Shown here: positions 1-5,024 of the stretch, in pieces | Position numbering within the stretch: the stretch's first letter is position 1 | Layout: each line of letters opens with the position of its first letter | Assembly (NCBI GenBank): GCA_030635025.1 | Contig: DAOVZQ010000227.1 | Coordinates: 1 to 5,341 of the forward strand | Source: a bacterium | GTDB lineage: Bacteria > Krumholzibacteriota > Krumholzibacteriia > LZORAL124-64-63 | Reading direction: 5' to 3' | Length of the DNA: 5,341 nucleotides | Position numbers and translations under genes: made by a program | The notes under the pieces: generated by a model | What the model was told of the DNA's origin: nothing | What the model saw: only the letters and a program-made list of their open reading frames with translations | The model's database searches: none

Positions 1-319
1 ACTGCTGCTGACCCGACGCTTTGCGATCAAGAGAGTGCGGGAGATCTCCTCGGGTGAGGATTACTCCGTACTCATCCTGCTGCTCTTCATTCTCATCACG
101 GGCAACGCCATGCGTTTCCTGGGTCATTTCGACATCACACAGACCCAGATCTACTTCCAGTCGCTGTTCACATCGGCTCCCATCATGGTACCGCGCGACC
201 CGATGTTCCTGCTGCACTTCATGCTCGTGCAGCTCCTGTTGATCTACATGCCCTTCGGGAAGTTCCTGCACATTCCGGGAATCTTCTACAGTCGTTCACT
301 GCTGGCAAAGGACTATTGA
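1..319 (+). CDS. dsrM: DsrM/NarI-like membrane cytochrome b subunit, C-terminal part (5' end outside window)
   Basis: The open frame runs from base 2 to the TGA at 317-319 and shows the last 105 residues; the start lies upstream of the window. Two hydrophobic spans are visible, at about visible residues 21-40 and 68-89. His72 and His90 lie 18 residues apart at the ends of the last helix, the same spacing as the C-terminal heme-b ligands His187 and His205 of E. coli NarI. The tail (HIPGIFYSRS) resembles the ending of DsrM proteins. Proteins of this family are di-heme quinone-interacting membrane subunits that exchange electrons between the quinone pool and a partner iron-sulfur protein. That partner is very probably the next gene, which starts one base after this stop, so the two are likely co-translated. 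The family (NarI/DsrM/HmeC type) is fairly sure. The exact subgroup is inferred from the neighbour, because the N-terminal half is not visible. Confidence 0.72.
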   Translation, partial: LLLTRRFAIKRVREISSGEDYSVLILLLFILITGNAMRFLGHFDITQTQIYFQSLFTSAPIMVPRDPMFLLHFMLVQLLLIYMPFGKFLHIPGIFYSRSLLAKDY

Positions 320-320
320 T

Positions 321-1703
321 ATGGAAGCCAATCCCCAACCGGACGTTGGAGTCCAGCCGAATGACGAGCCCCAGGTGAACGAGGCGGAACTCCAGAAGAT
401 CATCGACCAGATCAAGGCCATCAAGAAGGGCCCCCGGGTGATGCAGCTCTACATGGAGCTCTGCGCCAAGTGCGGTGTCTGCGCCGAGCAGTGCCACGTG
501 GCCAAGACCATGCCCGAGCGGCGTACCAATCCGGCTGCGCGATCCGATCTGATTCGAAAACAGTACAAGCGCTACGGCAACCGTTGGGGCCAGGTGCTGA
601 AAGGGATCGGAGCGGCCCGTGACATCGAGGCCGATGAACTCCTGACCTGGCAGCGGGATTTTTACGAATGCTCGGGCTGTCGCCGCTGCGCCAAGTTCTG
701 TCCCTTCGGCATCGACAACTCGATCATAACGCGCAAGGGGCGCGCCGTTGTGCATGCGCTGGGCAAGTCGCCCTTCATGATGTCCGAAACCCAACGCATC
801 TCGGACGAGACCGGCAACGATGAGGGCCAGACCTACAAGTCCTTTATCGATGCCTGCGAGTTCCTGGTGGAGGAGGTGAAGGACGAGTGGGGCATCGATG
901 TGGAAATCCCCATCGACAAGAAGGGCGCCGACATCCTGTTCATTCCCGCCTCGGCCGATCTGATCTCCTTCCCGGAGACCCACATGGGCGTGGCGGTGTT
1001 CTTCAAGGCCCTGAAGGACTACGACGGGACCACCTGGACCATGTCGTCCAAGGCCTTCGACGGCGCCAACTTCGGCCTGTTCACCGGCGATGACCCGCAC
1101 ATGATGCGCAAGAACCAGCAGGCTCACGACGCGTGCATGGAGTTGGGCGTCAAGTCGCTGGTGATCGGCGAGTGTGGTCATGCCTATCGCATCGCCAAGC
1201 GCATGGGACCAACAGCGTCGAAGAACAACAACGCATTCACGACGACCAACATCTTCCTGCTCGCGGACGAGTACCTGGAGAAGGGAGCCTTCAAGTTCGA
1301 CAAGTCGAAGGTGGACGAGATAATCACCTATCACGATCCCTGTAACTTCGCCCGTTCGACCAATGTCTTCGAGGAGCCCCGCAGGCTGCTGAACGCCATG
1401 AGCGACAACCTCATCGAGATGACGCCCAACCGCACCGAGAACTGGTGCTGCGGCGGCGGTGGCGGTCTGGCGGTGATGGATGGACCCGAAAAAGTCCCCT
1501 ACTTCGACGGCACCTTCATGGACTACCGCATGAAGGTGGGCAAGATCAAGGTGGATCAGATCACGGCCACCGGCGCGAACTACGTGGCCGCGCCCTGCGC
1601 CAACTGCAAGCGCCAGGTCATGCAGCTCATGGAGCACTATGACACCGGCGTCAAGACCGGGGGCGTCTTCGACCTCTTCGGAAAAGCCATCGTCCTGAGT
1701 TGA
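321..1703 (+). CDS. dsrK: DsrK/HdrD-like iron-sulfur protein (4Fe-4S ferredoxin and CCG domains)
   Basis: This 460-residue cytoplasmic protein has no membrane segment. After a variable N-terminus of about 40 residues there are two 4Fe-4S motifs, C48-C51-C54-C58 and C117-C120-C123-C127, each CxxCxxCxxxC and typical of HdrC/DsrK. The C-terminal half is HdrB/HdrD-like. C341, the pair C376-C377 followed by a glycine run, and C426-C429 form one CCG motif with spacings of 34 and 48 residues. In HdrB such cysteines hold the noncubane 4Fe-4S clusters that act on disulfides. An earlier half-repeat keeps only C285 (GECGH), so there is one full CCG site, as in DsrK. In DsrMK the role is electron transfer between membrane quinones (via DsrM) and a cytoplasmic thiol/disulfide partner such as DsrC; the substrate here is unknown. 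The ATG is supported by AAGGA at 308-312, 8 bases upstream. HmeD and TmcB are alternatives, but the order (NarI-like gene first) favours DsrMK. Confidence 0.8.
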   Translation: MEANPQPDVGVQPNDEPQVNEAELQKIIDQIKAIKKGPRVMQLYMELCAKCGVCAEQCHVAKTMPERRTNPAARSDLIRKQYKRYGNRWGQVLKGIGAARDIEADELLTWQRDFYECSGCRRCAKFCPFGIDNSIITRKGRAVVHALGKSPFMMSETQRISDETGNDEGQTYKSFIDACEFLVEEVKDEWGIDVEIPIDKKGADILFIPASADLISFPETHMGVAVFFKALKDYDGTTWTMSSKAFDGANFGLFTGDDPHMMRKNQQAHDACMELGVKSLVIGECGHAYRIAKRMGPTASKNNNAFTTTNIFLLADEYLEKGAFKFDKSKVDEIITYHDPCNFARSTNVFEEPRRLLNAMSDNLIEMTPNRTENWCCGGGGGLAVMDGPEKVPYFDGTFMDYRMKVGKIKVDQITATGANYVAAPCANCKRQVMQLMEHYDTGVKTGGVFDLFGKAIVLS

Positions 1704-1710
1704 AGACATG

Positions 1711-1741
1711 GGGGCGGAGACGGTTGTCCCGTTTCCGCCCC
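1711..1741 (+). terminator. Strong intergenic hairpin after the DsrK-like gene (terminator-like or mRNA-stabilising)
   Basis: The arms 1711-1723 and 1729-1741 form a 13-bp stem with one G-U pair (1719 with 1733) around a 5-base loop, TTGTC. It begins 7 bases after the DsrK-like stop. There is no T-run: the stem is followed by ACAGACTGG and then the next gene's Shine-Dalgarno. It is therefore not a classical intrinsic terminator. It could attenuate transcription, protect the 3' end of the upstream message to set different DsrMK and kinase levels, or be a palindromic protein-binding site. The structure is certain on paper; the function is inferred. Confidence 0.5.
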
Positions 1742-1748
1742 ACAGACT

Positions 1749-1754
1749 GGAGGA
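1749..1754 (+). promoter_or_regulatory. Ribosome binding site of the response regulator gene
   Basis: GGAGGA lies just downstream of the 1711-1741 hairpin, with the GGAGG core 7 bases from the ATG at 1761. The spacing and near-perfect anti-16S match fix the start. If the hairpin forms, its foot is only 7 bases upstream of this site, so it should not block ribosome entry. Confidence 0.75.
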
Positions 1755-1760
1755 ACAGAT

Positions 1761-2180
1761 ATGAGCACCAAGACGGCTGTCGTCATCGACGACGAAATCG
1801 ATCTGACGACATACCTCACGACGATCCTGGAAAGTGATGGCTTCATCGTCAAATCAGCCAACGACGCCGTAACCGGCGAGCAGCTTATCAAGGATGTGTC
1901 GCCGGACATCATCCTCATCGATCTCATGATGCCGGGCCGTACCGGCATCCAGCTCTTTTCACGCCTTCGGATCGACGAAAAGACCAAGGACATCCCCCTG
2001 GTCATGGTGACGGGCATCAAGGAGCAGACGGGTGTCGACTGGGGTGAGATCGTCGACCGGTACAAAACCCGCCGGCCCGACGGCTTCGTCGAGAAGCCCA
2101 TCGATCCCGAGCGTTTGCTGGGAGTCGTCCATGGAGCCCTGGCCGGCCAGGGCGGCGACGCCGGCATACTGCATGGGTGA
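1761..2180 (+). CDS. Single-domain (CheY/Spo0F-like) response regulator
   Basis: This 139-residue protein is essentially one receiver domain. The acidic pocket is D10-D11 (IDDE), the phosphoacceptor is D54 (LIDLMMPG), the switch threonine is T84 (MVTG) and the conserved lysine is K112 (EKP). All catalytic residues are present, so it should be phosphorylated. The stretch between T84 and K112 is some residues longer than in CheY. No DNA-binding or enzymatic output domain follows; the last 15 residues are a Gly/Ala-rich tail. Output must therefore go through protein contact or onward phosphotransfer. It lies 57 bp after the DsrK-like gene on the same strand, and the histidine kinase gene starts 43 bp after its stop, so the kinase is the likely cognate donor. 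The family call is very secure; the target is unknown. Confidence 0.93.
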   Translation: MSTKTAVVIDDEIDLTTYLTTILESDGFIVKSANDAVTGEQLIKDVSPDIILIDLMMPGRTGIQLFSRLRIDEKTKDIPLVMVTGIKEQTGVDWGEIVDRYKTRRPDGFVEKPIDPERLLGVVHGALAGQGGDAGILHG

Positions 2181-2212
2181 TGTAAGAGCCGATGCCAAGA
2201 ACCACTCGCAGC

Positions 2213-2219
2213 GAAGGAG
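2213..2219 (+). promoter_or_regulatory. Ribosome binding site that decides the histidine kinase start
   Basis: GAAGGAG lies 4 bases before the ATG at 2224. The frame is open from much further upstream, and another in-frame ATG at 2173 overlaps the end of the response regulator gene. No comparable purine-rich site precedes 2173. The 2224 start also places the first transmembrane helix about 21 residues from the N-terminus, as is usual for such kinases. Confidence 0.65.
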
Positions 2220-2223
2220 TGGG

Positions 2224-4182
2224 ATGGTAAACCTGACGGTGCGGCCCTCCCTGCCCTTTTTCAGCAAGCTGCTCATCGAGAGCAAGATCCTGTTGCTCCT
2301 GCTGGGCGGGATGCTCCTGCTGGGCGTGGTCGTGGTCGCATCGGTCTACTTGACCACTCAACGAACGATCCTGGCCGGCCAAATCACGCGGGCGGAGACT
2401 CTGCTAAGTGATCACGTCGCCGAACTGGGATCGGTTGTCGCTTCCAGCGACCAACGCCGACTTGAATCCCACTTGCCGCACCTGCTCAATGTCGGCGAAG
2501 ACATCGTCACCCTGCAGGTGACCGATCCCCAGGGCAAAACGCTGGCCCGGATCAGCGTTGCCGAAAAGATGACACCGTCAGAAACAATCGAGCCGGACAT
2601 CTCACTGCCGCTGTGGCACGACGGATCTCAAACCGGCCTCCTCCAGGTGGGCCTGGACCGACGACCAGGGAGTCGCGCTGCGCGGAGCGCGGCTTTGACC
2701 GCCCTGGGAATGATGGTGATATCGGGTCTGATCTTCTTCGGTATCGCTCGAATACTGGTACGACGTACCGTCCGTCCGCTCAAGGACCTGGTGGAGATCG
2801 CCGACGAGATCAGCGGCGGCAATTTGAATCCACGCTTCAACTTCGGTGTCCATGTCAACTGCTGGGAGATCATGGACTGTGGCCGTATCGACTGCCGGGC
2901 CTACCACAACTACACCCAGCAGTGTTGGTACATCGACGGCACACCTTGCGACGGTTTCGAACCCAATTTCCCGCAGAAGCTGGCCCGGTGCCGGGATTGC
3001 CGTGTCTATCAGACACACCGTGGAGACGAGATCGTGCAACTGGCCGACTCCTTCAGGCATCTGACCGACGTGTTGAGATCCTCGCGGAAGGATCTCGTCG
3101 ATTCCGACGATTTCCAGAAGCGACTCATCGAGAACTCTTTCGACGGCATCATCGCCACCGATGGCGAGGGCATCGTGACCATATACAACCGGCTGGCCAA
3201 GAAGCTGATCGGCCTACCGGGCGACGAAGTGATCGGGCACCTCCACTGGGAGAAATTCTTCCCCTCCAATCTGAAGCCGACCCTGGATATCCCCTTGTCC
3301 TACGAACCGAATCGACGTCTGCGCGGCTTTGCGCCCAAGGACTCGGCCATCATGGCGGCCGACGGCGATCTCATCGATGTTCGTCTGTCCGGCATCAGCC
3401 TCTACGATCGTGGAATGCATATCGGCAAGGTCTTTTTCTTCCAGGATCTGAGGGAGCTCAACACCCTGCGTGAGAGCCTGCACCAGAGCGTGCGCATGGC
3501 GGTGGCGGGGCAGGCGGCCGCCGGCATCAGTCATTCCATCAAGAACATCCTCGACGGCTTCAACGGCGGCGTTTACGTCTACAAGGCCGGCAAGCGCGGC
3601 AACGACGAAGTGAAGATGGATCTCGGCTGGGATATGATCGAGCGCAACGTGGCCATCATATCGAACCTGGTGACCGACTTGCTGAACTTCGCCCGCAAGC
3701 CCACACCCGAGTATGCGGAGTTCGACCCGCGCGGAGTGGTCAAAACCGTAATCACGGATACAGGCTTGAACCTGAACACGCAGATCAACATCAGCGTGGA
3801 GCATGAGGATTCACCACATCCCGTAGTACTGGACTACCACTCCTTCCACCAATGCCTTACCAACCTGCTGATCAACGCACGCGACGCCTTGTCCGACAAG
3901 GAGTCGGGACATATCACTATCTCGACTGGACAGATAGATGATCGGGTCTACTTTTCGGTGCTGGATGACGGAGAGGGTATGAGCGCCGATACCATCGCCA
4001 GAATCCGTCAGGGTATGTACTCAACCAAAGGGTCCAAGGGGACAGGCCTTGGTCTGCAGGTGGTCCAGAAGATCGTGGCCGAACACCAGGGTGAACTGAT
4101 TATCACTTCGACCGAAGGGCAGGGATCAACCTTCCGCATCGAGCTGCCGGCTGCGGTTTCCGACCTGACGATGATCGACTGA
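2224..4182 (+). CDS. Membrane sensor histidine kinase with a two-CW-like Cys-rich insert splitting its HAMP domain, plus PAS, HisKA-like and HATPase domains
   Basis: This is a 652-residue protein from the ATG at 2224; a start at 2173 would add 17 residues. The order of parts is: transmembrane helix at about 22-44; extracytoplasmic sensor region at about 45-155, with a PAS/Cache-like patch near 94-110 (VTDPQGKTLAR); second helix at about 156-179; HAMP first helix at about 180-205; Cys-rich insert at about 206-266; HAMP second helix from G267-D268-E269-I270; PAS domain at about 297-410; kinase core. The phosphoacceptor is H437 (GISHSIKN), the N-box is N551 (NLLINARDAL), G1 is D582-G583-E584-G585 and G2 is KGTGLGL at 605-611, so the kinase looks active. 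The insert has cysteines 213, 219, 224, 234, 242, 256 and 259. Its pattern (NCWE, CGR, CW, GTxC, CxxC) fits the two-CW domain as I recall it, which is probably metal- or redox-binding. The likely partner is the response regulator just upstream. It is a hybrid of external (Cache-like), HAMP-embedded Cys-rich and PAS inputs. The ligands are unknown. Confidence 0.92.
   Translation: MVNLTVRPSLPFFSKLLIESKILLLLLGGMLLLGVVVVASVYLTTQRTILAGQITRAETLLSDHVAELGSVVASSDQRRLESHLPHLLNVGEDIVTLQVTDPQGKTLARISVAEKMTPSETIEPDISLPLWHDGSQTGLLQVGLDRRPGSRAARSAALTALGMMVISGLIFFGIARILVRRTVRPLKDLVEIADEISGGNLNPRFNFGVHVNCWEIMDCGRIDCRAYHNYTQQCWYIDGTPCDGFEPNFPQKLARCRDCRVYQTHRGDEIVQLADSFRHLTDVLRSSRKDLVDSDDFQKRLIENSFDGIIATDGEGIVTIYNRLAKKLIGLPGDEVIGHLHWEKFFPSNLKPTLDIPLSYEPNRRLRGFAPKDSAIMAADGDLIDVRLSGISLYDRGMHIGKVFFFQDLRELNTLRESLHQSVRMAVAGQAAAGISHSIKNILDGFNGGVYVYKAGKRGNDEVKMDLGWDMIERNVAIISNLVTDLLNFARKPTPEYAEFDPRGVVKTVITDTGLNLNTQINISVEHEDSPHPVVLDYHSFHQCLTNLLINARDALSDKESGHITISTGQIDDRVYFSVLDDGEGMSADTIARIRQGMYSTKGSKGTGLGLQVVQKIVAEHQGELIITSTEGQGSTFRIELPAAVSDLTMID
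2842..3021 (+). other. Cys-rich two-CW-like domain embedded in the kinase HAMP
   Basis: This is a sub-feature of the histidine kinase, residues 207-266. Seven cysteines occur as CW (213), CGR (219), CRAY (224), CW (234), GTPC (242) and CRDC (256, 259). The flanking sequence is ordinary HAMP: the left side ends in GGNLNPRF, and the right side resumes at GDEIVQLADSF, which matches the usual second HAMP helix (DEIxxLAxxF). The block therefore sits in the connector between the two HAMP helices, on the cytoplasmic side just under the membrane. The cysteine number suggests metal or iron-sulfur binding, or reversible disulfides; the sequence cannot tell which. Confidence 0.75.
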
Positions 4183-4192
4183 GTGGTATCTC
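4183..4192. other. 10-bp convergent junction between the kinase and B3/B4-like genes
   Basis: The kinase TGA ends at 4182 and the minus-strand TAG occupies 4193-4195, leaving 10 bases. I see no hairpin with a T-run here, so any terminator must lie inside one of the two coding regions, or the two transcripts overlap in antisense. Confidence 0.8.
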
Positions 4193-4858
4193 CTAGCTCT
4201 TTTCACGACCCGGACAAGTCTTCTCGAACACGAAGCGGTAGGCCCAGGTCAGCCAGACTGCACGCCCCAGCACGTTCTTGGGATTGACTTGGCGAAATAT
4301 GTTCTGCGGCAGGAAACAGACGAAAACCACCGGGTCGGCATCGACCAAGTCATCGGGCGACCCGAGAGCCCAGGGGGCGGCCCGCACGGTTTCGAGATCA
4401 GCCAGGACGGGCAATCCGGCACAGGACACATCACCCCGGTCGGTCGGCAGGGTTTCGCCCGGCTCACCGAGGCGATAAACCAGAGGCGTATGCAGGACGC
4501 GGCGGTCCAGAGCGACCCAGGGTACGCCGGATTTAAGCACGAGTACCGAGAGGAATTCCCAAGCCAGGCAACCACGGTCGATACCGCCTTGCTCCCGAGC
4601 CCTTTGGGCCAATTGCTGGGAGGAGGGGGGATACTTGGCCGGATCGAGACCGGCCAGGGACCAGGCCTCGCGAAACCACAGAGGCATACCCGAATCATCC
4701 ATGTCGCCGGCACTTTTCAGGGCCCTGAAAGCTCCGCTGGTGGCCAGATCCATCACGTTGCCCCGGTCACGGTTCGGGGTCACCGACAGACTGGCCAAGT
4801 GCAGACGCCAGCCTGGGACTAGAACCTGGCAGTCGAAAGTATCCAGTACATCACACAT
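4193..4858 (-). CDS. B3/B4-domain-like protein (stand-alone, tRNA-synthetase-editing-like fold)
   Basis: This 221-residue protein is read from the ATG at 4858; the frame is open up to a TTG at 4900. The segment at about 61-135 resembles stand-alone B3/B4 proteins related to the B3/B4 region of phenylalanyl-tRNA synthetase beta. It has a WFREAW helix, then DPAKYPPSSQQL (72-83), a helix, LKSGVPWVALD (108-118) and TPLVYRLGEPGE (124-135), which follow the family order (DPxxYxxSxxxL, then SxxxxxPxxxxD, then GPLxLRxAxxGE). The N-terminal strand (VPGWRLHLASLSV) also fits. Family members are of poorly known role; some may deacylate or bind aminoacyl-tRNA. No signal peptide or membrane helix is evident. 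A GGAGG at 4871-4875 lies 12 bases before the ATG, a little far. The start overlaps the end of a small upstream ORF by 8 bp, so coupling or a frameshifted longer gene are both possible. The match is from memory of the family and moderate. Confidence 0.6.
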   Translation of the reverse strand: MCDVLDTFDCQVLVPGWRLHLASLSVTPNRDRGNVMDLATSGAFRALKSAGDMDDSGMPLWFREAWSLAGLDPAKYPPSSQQLAQRAREQGGIDRGCLAWEFLSVLVLKSGVPWVALDRRVLHTPLVYRLGEPGETLPTDRGDVSCAGLPVLADLETVRAAPWALGSPDDLVDADPVVFVCFLPQNIFRQVNPKNVLGRAVWLTWAYRFVFEKTCPGREKS

Positions 4859-5024
4859 CTGTGCTGATGTCCTCCACGGACGGGTTTTCGTGTTTGCCAA
4901 ACATCCAGAGAGCCTGTTGTTGAAGAGTCGTGGTCAAGTATTCGCAGAATTTGACTGTTCCCCGGGTCCTGAAAGCGTCTCCGACGATAGAGCGGGCGTC
5001 GGAGAATCGATGCGCCTCTATCAC
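4851..5024 (-). CDS. Small 57-residue ORF between the FetB-like and B3/B4-like genes (hypothetical, or frameshifted N-terminus)
   Basis: This 57-codon ORF starts with GTG at 5024 and ends at TGA 4851-4853. It is supported by a GGGGAG site 7 bases before the GTG, a 4-bp GTGA overlap with the FetB-like stop, and an 8-bp overlap with the next gene's ATG. About 65% of its codons end in G or C, consistent with coding. The product is soluble-looking and probably helical, begins VIEAHRFSDARS, contains a Gln run (LQQQALWMF) and ends in an acidic tail (VEDISTDV). I recognise no family. Without the frame break it would continue into the B3/B4-like protein by a +1 shift near 4853. It may therefore be either a true coupled small gene or the N-terminus of a disrupted or misread longer gene. 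A perfect 9-bp inverted repeat lies inside it. Confidence 0.5.
   Translation of the reverse strand: MIEAHRFSDARSIVGDAFRTRGTVKFCEYLTTTLQQQALWMFGKHENPSVEDISTDV
4978..5005 (-). repeat. Inverted repeat: 9-bp perfect stem downstream of the FetB-like stop
   Basis: Arms 4978-4986 (TCTCCGACG) and 4997-5005 (CGTCGGAGA) are exact reverse complements around a 10-base loop. On the minus strand the hairpin begins 16 bases after the FetB-like stop. The bases after it (CGCTTTCAGG) hold only three T in a row, so an intrinsic terminator would be weak. It also lies inside the 57-codon ORF, which argues for chance or a translational control hairpin over a terminator. Confidence 0.35.

Noticed and set aside
219..1709. 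496-codon open frame on the minus strand opposite the DsrK-like gene
   Set aside because: It is antisense to a gene with intact Fe-S and CCG motifs; the His/Val/Leu/Gly-rich product matches no family and is typical of the shadow frame of a G+C-rich gene.
2032..2223. N-terminal extension of the histidine kinase frame into the response regulator gene
   Set aside because: The upstream part is out of frame with, and inside, a secure receiver domain. GAAGGAG before the ATG at 2224 gives a better start; 2173 remains a weaker alternative.
2602..3804. Several 150-290 codon open frames on both strands within the kinase gene
   Set aside because: All overlap the kinase reading frame, which shows continuous TM, HAMP, PAS, H-box and ATP-binding motifs; the alternative products are Arg/His/Pro-rich and lack motifs.
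4901..4940. TTGACC on the minus strand (4931-4937 region) as a -35 box for the B3/B4-like gene
   Set aside because: No acceptable -10 element lies about 17 bases downstream, and the site falls inside the small ORF.
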